Shown here: positions 55,716-64,000 of the stretch, piece by piece
Position numbering within the stretch: position 1 is the first letter of the stretch
Layout of the letters: each line of letters begins with the position of its first letter
NCBI RefSeq assembly: GCF_003122385.1
Contig: NZ_CP029255.1
Span: 4,216,001-4,280,000 of the forward strand
DNA from: Flavobacterium crocinum
GTDB taxonomy: Bacteria; Bacteroidota; Bacteroidia; Flavobacteriales; Flavobacteriaceae
Direction of reading: 5' to 3'
DNA: 64,000 bases
The notes under the pieces: model-generated
The model's database searches: none
Told to the model about the DNA's origin: nothing
Seen by the model: the letters and a program-made list of their open reading frames with translations, nothing else
Translations under genes and position numbers: made by a program

Positions 55716-56411
55716 TCAAACTAACCACTCACTAACCAACTTCCTGTACGTTTCACCAATCGGCAAAGCATTTCCGCTTTTCATGACAATCTGATTTCCA
55801 TCAATCACTTTAATTTTATCTTTTGGAATAATATACGAACGATGAATCCGAATAAACTGATTCGTGAGTTTTTCCAAAATATCTTTCATATTTTCCAATG
55901 CCATAATTTTTTCATCATTGGTATGAATTCGGATATAATCTCTTAAACCTTCAATATACAAAATATCATTTAAAGCAATTTTATAATGTTTTCGGTCAGC
56001 TTTTACGACAAGATAATCATTGTCCGGTTTTTCATTAACCTGAAAAGTTTCCTGCCAGCGAATGAACTTTTCTACACTTTGATAAAATCGGTTAAACGTA
56101 ATTGGTTTTAGTAAATAATCAATCACATGAAACTGAAAAGCTTCCAGAGCATATTGCGGATAAGCCGATGTAATAATAAAATTGTACTTCTGATTGAACA
56201 TCTGCATCAACTCAATTCCCGTTAATTGTGGCATCTGAATATCAATAAAAATCAAATCGACTGATTCTGTGTTTAGAACTTCAATTGCTTTAAATACATC
56301 GCTGTCTGCATACAAAACATTCAACATTGGAACTTTAGAAGCATAATCGGCAATTAGTTTTACAGCAAAAGGTTCGTCGTCCAGAATAATGCAATTTATT
56401 TTTTTATTCAT
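55716..56411 (-). CDS. LytTR-family response regulator
   Basis: The 231-residue protein has a receiver with ILDDEPFAVKLI, acceptor Asp in LIFIDIQMP and Lys in DYLLKPITF. The LytTR domain has DYLVVKADRKHYKIALNDIL (in part VVKADRKHYKIALNDI) and FIRIHRSYIIPKDKIKVID. The start overlaps the kinase stop by 4 bp (ATGA), so they are co-translated. The 21-bp-spaced GGGTTTG repeats in the intergenic region (57481) are a candidate site. Confidence 0.9.
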   Translation of the reverse strand: MNKKINCIILDDEPFAVKLIADYASKVPMLNVLYADSDVFKAIEVLNTESVDLIFIDIQMPQLTGIELMQMFNQKYNFIITSAYPQYALEAFQFHVIDYLLKPITFNRFYQSVEKFIRWQETFQVNEKPDNDYLVVKADRKHYKIALNDILYIEGLRDYIRIHTNDEKIMALENMKDILEKLTNQFIRIHRSYIIPKDKIKVIDGNQIVMKSGNALPIGETYRKLVSEWLV

Positions 56412-57460
56412 TTTAAATCTATTTCAAGTTCGGCTCTAAAATGGTTTTCTTCTTTTGTAATTTTCAGTTGGTGTTTTTCAGGATAATGAATCTCTAAGCG
56501 CTTTTGTAAATTGTCCAAACCTATGCCACCCAAACTATCTTTTTTCTGTGTTCCGATTGTATTTTTTACTTTGAAAGTTAGTTTTCCTGATAAGACTTTC
56601 AGGTCAATTTCGATTGGTTTAGTATTCGAAACCGCTCCGTGTTTTAAAGCATTTTCAACCAAAGGCGATAAAATGTACGGCGGAATTTCTTCAAATTCAT
56701 TCTCCAATTCCAGCTTCAAATCGACAACAACATTTTCCTGATGCCTTAATTCTTCGAGTTTAATATACGCTTTTATATAATCAACTTCGTCAGAAAGTCT
56801 GATTTTTTCTTTTTGAGATTCGTACGTGGTAAAACGCATAATCTGACTCAGTTTATCAATTGCCGTCAATGACTTATCTGACTGAAAATAAACCATTGAG
56901 TAAATGTTATTTAAAGTATTAAATACAAAGTGCGGATTAATCTGTGCTTTCAAAAATTTGATTTCAGTATTCTTATTTTCCTCCAAAATAATCTGGTTGT
57001 ATTCCAAAAGGCGAATCGAATAAATCACAAACCAAAGAAACGAACTCAGGATAATTGTCATACTGCTGTATTGCATATTATCGAGCATATAATTCAGAAA
57101 ATTAATATCGGTATAATTTACTTTATCAAATAAAATTTTGGTTATGACTTGTTCTGAAAGAAATCGGAGAAAAGTAAAAACCAGATAAGAAACAAAAACA
57201 CCAGCAAAAAGTCTTTTCCAGTTAAAAGCTTTAAAAACCTTTTTCATTACAATCAGATAATGAAAATAAAATGTCAGAACAAAGACAATAAAATAAGTCC
57301 AAAGAAATAAATCGGGTGTAAAAAAATGTGCGCTAATCGGATTTTTCACGAAAGTGAAATAAAAAATTAGAACCCAATAAATAAGATGAATCAAGCATTC
57401 GAGCTTTTTAGTAATAGTGCCTTTATACATTTGGTATATTTTTAAAACAAAGATATACAT
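56408..57460 (-). CDS. LytS-type sensor histidine kinase, four transmembrane helices
   Basis: The ATG at 57460 gives 350 residues; the ATG at 57430 (MYKGTITKK) is equally good and removes ten. Four membrane spans fill residues 25-160 with little outside, so it senses within or near the membrane. His_kinase motif LKAQINPHFVFNTLNNIYSM with acceptor His; ATPase boxes VENALKHGA and GIGLDNLQKRL. Partner of the LytTR gene downstream. It is divergent from the outer-membrane barrel gene at 57572. Confidence 0.88.
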   Translation of the reverse strand: MYIFVLKIYQMYKGTITKKLECLIHLIYWVLIFYFTFVKNPISAHFFTPDLFLWTYFIVFVLTFYFHYLIVMKKVFKAFNWKRLFAGVFVSYLVFTFLRFLSEQVITKILFDKVNYTDINFLNYMLDNMQYSSMTIILSSFLWFVIYSIRLLEYNQIILEENKNTEIKFLKAQINPHFVFNTLNNIYSMVYFQSDKSLTAIDKLSQIMRFTTYESQKEKIRLSDEVDYIKAYIKLEELRHQENVVVDLKLELENEFEEIPPYILSPLVENALKHGAVSNTKPIEIDLKVLSGKLTFKVKNTIGTQKKDSLGGIGLDNLQKRLEIHYPEKHQLKITKEENHFRAELEIDLK

Positions 57461-57480
57461 TCAGTAAAAAGCTTTTTTAC

Positions 57481-57549
57481 GGGTTTGCAGATTAATGAGC
57501 AGGGTTTGTCGATAAAAGTGGTATTTCAGTTTTAATTGGAACAGTTTTG
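57481..57549 (+). promoter_or_regulatory. 21-bp-spaced direct repeats before the barrel gene
   Basis: GGGTTTGnnGAT occurs at 57481 and 57502 (21-bp period). A -7-like CAGTTTTG (one mismatch) lies at 57542-57549, near the spacing seen at the other LytTR-type sites. Confidence 0.45.
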
Positions 57550-57571
57550 CCCTGTAATTAAATTCAAAACC

Positions 57572-59959
57572 ATGAACAGAATCATTTTAATAGCCGTTTT
57601 ATTTCTATTTCAAATTAACGCCAGTGCTCAACAATTTTCTATAAAAGGGAAAATTATCAATCAGAACAAAACGCCTTTGGAATTTGCTACAGCAACTTTA
57701 TTACAAACCGATAAAAAACTTTACCAACAGACTTCTACAGACAGTTTAGGTAATTTTATGTTGAAAGCTGAAAAAGGAAATTATGTATTGATAATAGAAC
57801 AATTTGGAACCGAATTCAGGAATAAAGAAATAAGCGTAAATCAAGATCAGGATTTAGGAATTATTGAAGTGAAAGAACAGATTCAGCTGGAAGGTTTGAC
57901 GGTAAAATCCAGAAAAAAACTGGTAGAACAAAAAGTAGACAGATTGGTTTTTAATGTCGAAAACTCCGTTACTGCAACTGGAGGAACGGCTTTGGATGCT
58001 TTAAAAACTACACCAACAATAAGAGTACAAAACGAAACCATTTCTATTGTTGGTAAAGGAGAAGTTCTGGTGATGATTGACGATCGTATAAACAAAATGA
58101 CACAGGAAGATTTAACCGCATTTTTAAAATCAATTCCTGCAGATAATATTAAAAGTATCGAAGTGATTACGACTCCGCCTGCCAAATACGAAGCCGAAGG
58201 AAACAGCGGATTAATTAATATTAAACTGAAAACCGCTAAAACCAATTCCTGGAATGCCAATCTTGGAACCTCTTTTGTTCAAAGAAGTTACGCCAGTGGA
58301 AATGTAAACGGATTATTTATTTATAATCACAAAAAACTTTCTTTGCAGACTTCTGTCAATAAAGGAAAAAACCAACTTAGAACTACTTCTGATAACCGAA
58401 TTTATTATACAAATGAATTATGGAAACAGGACATTACAACAAAATCAGAAACTGATTTATTGAGTATAGGATTGGGTTTTGATTACAAACTAACAGAAAA
58501 ATGGACCACCGGAATTAAGTATTTAGGAAGTTTTAATGACAGAACTTCGGCAAACAATCCGTTAACGACTCGTTACAATACTTCGGGAGAAATCAATTCT
58601 TATATTTTATCTGATGTAAAGGGCCAAAACAAACCGCAGATGAATTCTGTGAACTGGAACAATTCGTTTAATTTGGACAGCAATGGCAAAAATATTACAG
58701 TCGATTTAGATTATTTCAATTATCAAAAGAATGATTCCAGAATATTCTCAGGAAATGAAATGAATGCTGAAAAAGAAAATATAGACGTAACTTATTTTTC
58801 TGCTATTAATTCGAATGTTAATCAACTGAAGAATTATTCAGCAAAAATTGATGTTACACTTCCCTATTCTTTCGCCAACATTAGTTTTGGAGGAAAAGGA
58901 TTTTATACGAACACCAAAAATAATTTGAATGTTTTTGATAACGAAACAGGAACACCGGTTTTAAATACCAATTACTCTAACATTTTTACTTATAAAGAAT
59001 ATAATCAGGCTTTGTACTTTTCGGCAAGTAAAAAACTAAATGAAAAATGGGAAACACAAATTGGTTTAAGAGCCGAAGCCACACAAACAGAAGGTTTTTC
59101 AGAGAATCTGGACCAAACGAACAAAAACAATTATGTAAAGCTTTTTCCAACTGCTTATTTGACGTATACGGCCAATGACAACAATTCTTATTCATTAAAC
59201 TATAGCAGAAGAATCCGCAGACCCGATTTCGATTATTTGAATCCGTTTGTGATTAAAACGAGTCCGTTTTATTATTCAGAAGGAAATCCGTTCTTGAAAC
59301 CGTCTATAATTGATAATTTGGAGTTCTCGTACATTCGCAATCAGAAATGGGTTAATAACATCTATTTCTCTCAGGTTTCAGACTTCGGACAGGAATTGGC
59401 TATTATCGATCCTGAAACAAACATCACCAAAAGCACACCTATTAATTACGCTAATACCTATCAGATTGGAATTTCGACTTACTATAATTTCAATAAATTC
59501 AGCTGGTGGAACAGTTTCATGGGTTTTAACCTGAATTATCAAAACGTAAAATCGAAAACGAATCTTATTGCATCTGTAGACGGCTACAACGGTTATATCT
59601 ACAGTAATAATGATTTTACAGTAAATAACTCCAAAACAGTATTTCTTGGTTTAAACTACGGATTACAATTGCCAGGACGTTATCAGGTTTTTAATATTTC
59701 GACTTTAAATATTTTGGATGTTTCGGTTAAGTTTTTAGCTCTGAAAAAGAACCTATCGATCACGCTTACTGGCGAAGATTTATTAAATGCGCAAAAGCCA
59801 TTAATTTCTTATTACTCTAACGGAATTAAAAATACAATGAAAAATTACGGAGATTCAAGAGGTTTTAGAATTGCTTTAAGCTACAAGTTTGGTAATAAAA
59901 ATGTGAAATCGAAAGAAAGAGGTTTTGGAAATGAAGAGGAAAGGAATCGTGCGAATTAA
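57572..59959 (+). CDS. Outer-membrane beta-barrel family protein with carboxypeptidase-like N-domain
   Basis: The start is ATG 57572 (MNRIILIAVLF), not the TTG at 57536, giving 795 residues. Signal peptide ending NASAQQ; a carboxypeptidase-regulatory-like domain (FSIKGKIINQNKTPLEFATATLLQ, in part GKIINQNKTPLEFATA); a plug with VLVMIDDRINKMTQEDLTAFLKS and IKSIEVITTPPAKYEAEGNSG; then a TonB-receptor-like barrel of the OMP_b-brl_3 type (NYSRRIRRPDFDYLNPFV). The family occurs in many flavobacterial two-component loci. The substrate is unknown. Confidence 0.85.
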   Translation: MNRIILIAVLFLFQINASAQQFSIKGKIINQNKTPLEFATATLLQTDKKLYQQTSTDSLGNFMLKAEKGNYVLIIEQFGTEFRNKEISVNQDQDLGIIEVKEQIQLEGLTVKSRKKLVEQKVDRLVFNVENSVTATGGTALDALKTTPTIRVQNETISIVGKGEVLVMIDDRINKMTQEDLTAFLKSIPADNIKSIEVITTPPAKYEAEGNSGLINIKLKTAKTNSWNANLGTSFVQRSYASGNVNGLFIYNHKKLSLQTSVNKGKNQLRTTSDNRIYYTNELWKQDITTKSETDLLSIGLGFDYKLTEKWTTGIKYLGSFNDRTSANNPLTTRYNTSGEINSYILSDVKGQNKPQMNSVNWNNSFNLDSNGKNITVDLDYFNYQKNDSRIFSGNEMNAEKENIDVTYFSAINSNVNQLKNYSAKIDVTLPYSFANISFGGKGFYTNTKNNLNVFDNETGTPVLNTNYSNIFTYKEYNQALYFSASKKLNEKWETQIGLRAEATQTEGFSENLDQTNKNNYVKLFPTAYLTYTANDNNSYSLNYSRRIRRPDFDYLNPFVIKTSPFYYSEGNPFLKPSIIDNLEFSYIRNQKWVNNIYFSQVSDFGQELAIIDPETNITKSTPINYANTYQIGISTYYNFNKFSWWNSFMGFNLNYQNVKSKTNLIASVDGYNGYIYSNNDFTVNNSKTVFLGLNYGLQLPGRYQVFNISTLNILDVSVKFLALKKNLSITLTGEDLLNAQKPLISYYSNGIKNTMKNYGDSRGFRIALSYKFGNKNVKSKERGFGNEEERNRAN

Positions 59960-59985
59960 ACAAAAATTTAAAAAATTAACTTAGA

Positions 59986-60036
59986 AAAAAACAGCTCTAA
60001 ATTTCCTTTATTCTAAGGGCTTTTCAGCTGTTTTTT
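59986..60036 (+). terminator. Terminator after the barrel gene
   Basis: Arms AAAAAACAGCT and AGCTGTTTTTT around a 29-nt loop, ending in the T-run. Confidence 0.65.
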
Positions 60037-60083
60037 ACTCTTTTCAAAGAAAAATCAAAACAAAAAAACAAACAAAAACTTGC

Positions 60084-60107
60084 ATATATGACCAATCGGT
60101 CATATAT
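60084..60107. promoter_or_regulatory. TetR operator 1
   Basis: ATATATGACC-AATC-GGTCATATAT, 10-bp arms, 24 bp before the tetR ATG. Its core matches operator 2 in reverse orientation. Confidence 0.85.
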
Positions 60108-60131
60108 TTGCATCGTAAAATACAATTCACC

Positions 60132-60719
60132 ATGACAAAAGGGGAAGAAACCAAACAATTTATTATAGAAAAAGCCGCTCCTATTTTTAACACAAAAGGA
60201 ATTGCAGCTACTTCTATGAGCGATATTATGGAGGCAACCAAATTGTCTAAAGGAAGTATGTACGTTCATTTTGAGAATAAAGATGTTTTGGCCTGCGCTG
60301 CTGTAGACCATAATATGAACGTATTAAGCACAAAACTTCAGACAGCTGTTAGTCAGGGAAAAACTGCCGAAGAACAACTTATCGCTTACATAGATTTTTT
60401 CAGTAATCCGTTAAATCCACCAGTAATTGGAGGATGTCCGTTATTGAATTTTGGAACTGAAGCTGATGATACCAATCCAATTGTAAAAGAAAAAGTAAAC
60501 GCAGCAATCAAACGCGGACAACAGCTATTAACATCCATCATAGAAAAAGGAATCGCAGACGGAGAATTTAACCAAAACTGGAATGCAGCAGAATTTGCAG
60601 CCGTTCTTTTTGCTTCGCTTGAAGGCGGGCATCTAATGACCAGAATGTCCGGTAACAACGATAAAATGAAAACCATAACAACAGCACTTAAAAAAAATAT
60701 AGCTCATAAAAAGCTGTAA
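60132..60719 (+). CDS. TetR/AcrR-family repressor
   Basis: The ATG at 60132 (MTKGEETKQFIIEKA) is used; the upstream TTG lies beside the operator. 195 residues. The HTH is typical: AAPIFNTKGIAATSMSDIMEATKLSKGSMYVHFENKDVL (in part ATSMSDIMEATKLSKGSMYV). The ligand domain contains FFSNPLNPPVIGGCPLLNFG, as in TetR_C_16-like members. It probably represses itself and the SDR gene through two identical palindromes, one before each gene. The inducer is unknown. Confidence 0.9.
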   Translation: MTKGEETKQFIIEKAAPIFNTKGIAATSMSDIMEATKLSKGSMYVHFENKDVLACAAVDHNMNVLSTKLQTAVSQGKTAEEQLIAYIDFFSNPLNPPVIGGCPLLNFGTEADDTNPIVKEKVNAAIKRGQQLLTSIIEKGIADGEFNQNWNAAEFAAVLFASLEGGHLMTRMSGNNDKMKTITTALKKNIAHKKL

Positions 60720-60736
60720 TTTTTTTTATTATAAAA

Positions 60737-60752
60737 ATGACCGATTGGTCAT
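60737..60752. promoter_or_regulatory. TetR operator 2, upstream of the SDR gene
   Basis: ATGACCGATTGGTCAT is the exact reverse complement of the operator 1 core. It lies 36 bp before the SDR start. Confidence 0.85.
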
Positions 60753-60788
60753 ATTTAAAAATAATTCATAATTTAAAAAACAAATACC

Positions 60789-61598
60789 ATGTCAAAAACA
60801 ATTTTAATTACAGGAGCATCAAAAGGATTCGGAAGAGCCTGGACAGAAGCTTTTTTAACAAAAGGTTATAACGTTGCAGCAACAGCCAGAAATGTGGATA
60901 CCTTAAACGATCTTAAAGAAAAGTATGGAAATTCAATTTTACCTTTAACACTAGATGTAAATAATCGTGCAGAATCTTTAGAAATCGTTCAAGAAGTAAA
61001 AAATCATTTTGGAACAATTGACGTTTTGATCAACAATGCAGGTTACGCACTTACAGGCGCTGTTGAAGAAGCGAGCGAAAAAGAAGCAAGAGAACAATTT
61101 GAGACCAATTTCTTTGGAACTTTATGGTTAACGCAAGCCGTTCTTCCGATTATGAGAGAACAAAAAAGCGGCCATATTATTCAGGTGTCATCTATTTTAG
61201 GATTAGCCACTTTACCAACCGGAATGGGATTATATAGCGCTTCAAAATTTGCAATTGAAGGTTTAAGCGAAACGCTGGCTTCAGAAGTAAAACAATTCGG
61301 AATCAATGTTACTTTATTAGAACCAAACGGTTACGCGTCTAACATTTGGCATACGGGAATTACCAGCGAAAGTTTACCCTATTATGACGAAATTAAAAAA
61401 GCTTTGGCTGAAAGAGAAAATATATTTGGTAAAGTAGAAGCCACAGCTCCGGCAATTGTAAACTTAGTTGAAAACGAAAATCCTCCTTTAAGATTATTAC
61501 TTGGAAAAGTAGCTCTGCCATTCGTTAAACAAAGCTACGAACAAAGGCTTGAAAGCTGGGAAAAATGGAATGATGTTTCCGTAGAAGCCCATGGTTAA
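60789..61598 (+). CDS. SDR-family oxidoreductase
   Basis: The 269-residue protein has the cofactor motif TGASKGFGRAW, LINNAGYALTGAVEE, active-site Ser in VSSILGLATLP and YSASKFAIEGLSE with the catalytic Tyr and Lys. Arg preference and classical length suggest NADP(H). It probably reduces a carbonyl compound. The substrate is not readable. It shares a regulator with the upstream tetR and may detoxify the compound that the repressor senses. Confidence 0.9.
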   Translation: MSKTILITGASKGFGRAWTEAFLTKGYNVAATARNVDTLNDLKEKYGNSILPLTLDVNNRAESLEIVQEVKNHFGTIDVLINNAGYALTGAVEEASEKEAREQFETNFFGTLWLTQAVLPIMREQKSGHIIQVSSILGLATLPTGMGLYSASKFAIEGLSETLASEVKQFGINVTLLEPNGYASNIWHTGITSESLPYYDEIKKALAERENIFGKVEATAPAIVNLVENENPPLRLLLGKVALPFVKQSYEQRLESWEKWNDVSVEAHG

Positions 61599-61615
61599 TT
61601 TCATTTTAAATATTT

Positions 61616-61654
61616 AATAATAAAGGCAGTCAATCACAGACTGCCTTTATTATT
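61616..61654. terminator. Bidirectional terminator between SDR and TIM-barrel genes
   Basis: A perfect 16-bp stem (AATAATAAAGGCAGTC and complement), 7-nt loop, between converging genes. Confidence 0.9.
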
Positions 61655-61655
61655 T

Positions 61656-62366
61656 TTAGAAAGTATCTCTATATTTATCCATTATCGTTTTGAACAAATC
61701 TTTATTGGAAGGTGGTGATAATACAATAGCTTTAGAACCCGAATTAATAGATTCATCTATATCTGTTAAACTTTTTCCTCCGGTTGCCATTACAGGAAAA
61801 CCCGGAAATTTAGCTGTAATTTCTTTTACAATTTTATTCGTGTTTGTTCCTCCCGAAACATGAAAAACATTTACTCCCGCTTCTATTCTATTCTTTAAAA
61901 AATCAAAATCAGAAGTAGCGACAGTTGCAAAAATGGGTATGGAAACTTTTTGTCTGATCTTTTTAATGTCTTTATTCTCAAACGGAATATTTACAATAAT
62001 GCCCGACGCTCCCATTTCTTCTGCGTAAATTGCCATTTCCAGAGATTTTTTTCCTTTCGTCTTTCCTCCTCCTACTCCGCAGACAACAGGTTTACCAGAA
62101 AAATCAATTAGTGTTTTTATGATTTTTGGCGAAGGCGGAAAAGGATAAACCGCCAAAATAGCATCGGCATCATTATTCTCGATTAAAGCCATATCGGTAG
62201 AGAATAAAAATGATTTTAAATTATAATTTCCTAATATTAATCCCTGACAATTATTCTCAATAATATCAGGCGTACTCAGTTCTTTAGCGATGTTTTTATT
62301 TCTCCTAAACAGCTTGTCCCAGAATGAAATTTTCTTTTTGCTTCCCCAAATTGAATTGATCTGCAT
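61656..62366 (-). CDS. TIM-barrel protein of unknown specificity
   Basis: The 236-residue protein has a regular beta/alpha barrel pattern: QGLILGNYNL, ADAILAVYPFPPSP, KPVVCGVGGGKTKGKKS, GASGIIVNIPF, IPIFATVATSDFDF, VNVFHVSGGT and a phosphate-gripping end FPVMATGGKSLTDIDESINSG. This fits barrels such as the ThiE/indole-glycerol/nitronate group. The two GG loops suggest a phosphorylated or FMN-like ligand, but the enzyme is not identified. Monocistronic. A -7 match on the minus strand (CAAATTTA on plus, 62391-62398) may be its promoter. Confidence 0.65.
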   Translation of the reverse strand: MQINSIWGSKKKISFWDKLFRRNKNIAKELSTPDIIENNCQGLILGNYNLKSFLFSTDMALIENNDADAILAVYPFPPSPKIIKTLIDFSGKPVVCGVGGGKTKGKKSLEMAIYAEEMGASGIIVNIPFENKDIKKIRQKVSIPIFATVATSDFDFLKNRIEAGVNVFHVSGGTNTNKIVKEITAKFPGFPVMATGGKSLTDIDESINSGSKAIVLSPPSNKDLFKTIMDKYRDTF

Positions 62367-62608
62367 GCTTCTATTTTTTTACATTTTGACCAAATTTAGT
62401 ATAGTGAAATTTATTTTTTTTATAAAATGCAGCCTAAAAATTACATCTTGTAATGAGTACAGGAAAATTTGTAGTGAAACCAAAAATTGAATATTTATCG
62501 GTGTTTAAAATCAAATTATCTCATAAAAAAGAAACATCTTTTGCGTGTATTTTTTGAGTAAATTTAGATAGCTAAATCAATTCCGGATTAGATTAAAAAA
62601 CATTGCAA

Positions 62609-63148
62609 ATGCTGACACAGGAAAATACAGGTTTAATAATCGTTGATGTTCAGGGCAAACTCGCCCGTATTGTACAGGAAAGCGAAAAAATGATTGCTAA
62701 TCTTGAAAAACTAATTCGTGGCTGTCAAATACTTTCGGTACCGATTATCTATCTCGAACAAAATCCAAACGGACTGGGAAATACTGTTCCCGAATTAGAA
62801 AAACTATTAGCAAATCAAAAAGCAATAGAAAAATATACTTTTAATGCATTTGAAAACGAAGAGTTTCAGCAAACCGTTTTAAAAGCAAATAAAAAACAGT
62901 GGCTAGTTTGTGGTATTGAAACGCATATTTGTGTCTACCAAACTGCTATGGGGCTATTAGCTCATAATTTTGAAGTCGAAATTGTGGCAGATTGCGTTTC
63001 TTCCCGCTCAAAAGAAAGTGTTGATCTGGCTTTGCAAAAAATGCAACAAAAAGGAATTAACTTAACGAATGTTGAAATGTGCCTTTACGAATTGGTTAAA
63101 GATTCTAGAAACGAAAATTTTAAAGCGATATTGAATTTGATCAAATAA
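62609..63148 (+). CDS. Isochorismatase-family cysteine hydrolase
   Basis: The ATG at 62609 (MLTQENTGLIIVDVQ) is used; the TTG six bases earlier is weaker. 179 residues. The catalytic triad is Asp13 in IVDVQGKL, Lys75 in IEKYTFNAF and Cys108 in CGIETHICVYQTA. It hydrolyses a small amide or ether such as nicotinamide or a related compound; subfamily specificity is not readable. No neighbour points to a pathway. The gap before it (62367-62608) shows no other feature. Confidence 0.88.
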   Translation: MLTQENTGLIIVDVQGKLARIVQESEKMIANLEKLIRGCQILSVPIIYLEQNPNGLGNTVPELEKLLANQKAIEKYTFNAFENEEFQQTVLKANKKQWLVCGIETHICVYQTAMGLLAHNFEVEIVADCVSSRSKESVDLALQKMQQKGINLTNVEMCLYELVKDSRNENFKAILNLIK

Positions 63149-63230
63149 TTTAAAATTTATATAAAGTATATTTTTTGTGTTTTTAAAGTGTTAAGTTTAC
63201 ACTTAACTTATTAACTTCAAAAACCACTTT

Positions 63231-64000
63231 ATGAGATTAATTCTATTCGCCTTGCTTTTTCTCTTCTATTCTAGCGCATTAAAAGCACAATCTACTTCAG
63301 CCTTAAGTCCGGATAAAAGTCTGGAACTAAAAATATCAGTGACAGATGGGAAAGTATTTTATAATTTATTCTATCAACAAGAAGAATTTCTAAGCCAATC
63401 ACCTTTAGGACTTTTGAGTTCAGTAGGGGATTTTACAAAAGATCTTAAATTAATTGGTAAAACTTCTTCTAAAATTCAAGAGTCGTATAAACTAAACCGT
63501 TCAAAAGTAAGTGAGGTAAACTATCTGGCAAATGAAACTAAGTTTACGTTTGTCAATAAAGAAAATGATACAATCCATATAGTCTTCAGGATTTCTAATA
63601 ATGATGTTGCTTTTAGTTATTGGATTCCAAAAAGCAAAAAGAATAGCAATGATTGTATTGTTGAAAAAGAAATAACTGGTTTTAAACTTCCGTCGGGAAC
63701 AACGACTTTTATAACACCACAAGCTCCGCCTTTAAGTGGCTGGGAGAAAACAAAACCATCTTATGAAGAAGAATATACAAGAGAAGAAAAAGTTGGAACA
63801 AAATCACAATACGGATTAGGTTATACTTTTCCTGCGCTTTTCCATTTAGGAAACAAAGGCTGGTTATTAATTTCTGAAACCGGAATTAGCGGTAATTACC
63901 CTGGAACAAGATTAAGTGATGCTGATTCAGAAGGAATTTATTCTGTTAGTTTTCCTCAGGAGGGCGAAAACAATTTTAATGGCGCGGTTACAGCCTCTTC
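63231..64000 (+). CDS. Glycoside hydrolase family 97, N-terminal part (3' end outside window)
   Basis: The frame is open from ATG 63231 to the window edge (256 codons seen). Signal peptide MRLILFALLFLFYSSALKAQ; then the GH97 N-domain: SALSPDKSLELKISVTDGKV (start of the beta-sandwich), FRISNNDVAFSYWIP, TTFITPQAPPLSGWEKTKPSYEEEY (in part), LGYTFPALFHLGNKGWLLISETG and YPGTRLSD. The family includes alpha-glucosidases such as SusB and alpha-galactosidases. The catalytic part lies beyond the window. A periplasmic starch-type or galactoside enzyme is expected. Confidence 0.85.
   Translation, partial: MRLILFALLFLFYSSALKAQSTSALSPDKSLELKISVTDGKVFYNLFYQQEEFLSQSPLGLLSSVGDFTKDLKLIGKTSSKIQESYKLNRSKVSEVNYLANETKFTFVNKENDTIHIVFRISNNDVAFSYWIPKSKKNSNDCIVEKEITGFKLPSGTTTFITPQAPPLSGWEKTKPSYEEEYTREEKVGTKSQYGLGYTFPALFHLGNKGWLLISETGISGNYPGTRLSDADSEGIYSVSFPQEGENNFNGAVTAS

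Noticed and set aside
1..64000. tRNA, rRNA or insertion-sequence genes
   Set aside because: No cloverleaf, rRNA signature or transposase motif was noticed on either strand.

Overview
The window is an AT-rich bacterial segment that reads as Bacteroidota, most likely Flavobacterium. The reasons are a SusC-type receptor with a hybrid two-component regulator, a type IX secretion (T9SS) sorting domain, SprB repeats, several LytS/LytTR systems, GH97, and promoters fitting the TAnnTTTG -7 consensus rather than the proteobacterial -10. Both edges cut genes: PdeM at the left, GH97 at the right.

Layout: (1) 0-9 kb: ligase-associated phosphoesterase, oleate hydratase, a nested-palindrome element, then a leftward metal-efflux operon whose RND pump is fused to its outer-membrane channel. 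(2) 9-11 kb: four small envelope proteins of unknown role. (3) 11-20 kb: LytS/LytT pair, DUF4870 protein, HxlR regulator, MscS channel, then a second kinase/LytTR pair. (4) 20.5-27 kb: SprB-repeat adhesin plus OmpA-family barrel. The adhesin promoter carries the same 21-bp-spaced repeat pair as the kinase operon before it. (5) 27-45 kb: an anaerobic respiration island with a Crp/Fnr regulator, truncated haemoglobin, a clade II-type N2O reductase cluster (nosC-nosZ-nosL-nosD-nosF-nosY), a copper-uptake group with an OprC/NosA-like receptor, and nadA-nadB-ric-nrdD-nrdG-copD. Four promoters here share one palindrome (ATGATTnnAATCAT) placed exactly 22 nt from the -7 element. One of them appears to drive only a short non-coding RNA. 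The glycyl-radical tail of NrdD lies on a separate 55-codon overlapping ORF. (6) 45-54.4 kb: a decayed polysaccharide utilisation locus with a C-terminally short SusC, no SusD, and an HTCS regulator broken by one in-frame stop. (7) 54.4-64 kb: two nested-palindrome elements, two immunity-like proteins, a LytS/LytTR pair next to an outer-membrane barrel, a TetR/SDR module with two matching operators, a TIM-barrel protein, an isochorismatase-like hydrolase and GH97.

How it fits together: under low oxygen or nitrogen oxides the Crp/Fnr protein would switch on N2O reduction, copper import for NosZ, oxygen-independent NAD and dNTP synthesis, and Fe-S repair. No nitrite or nitric oxide reductase gene lies in this window. 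All assignments come from reading the sequence and recalled family knowledge; no database search was run.
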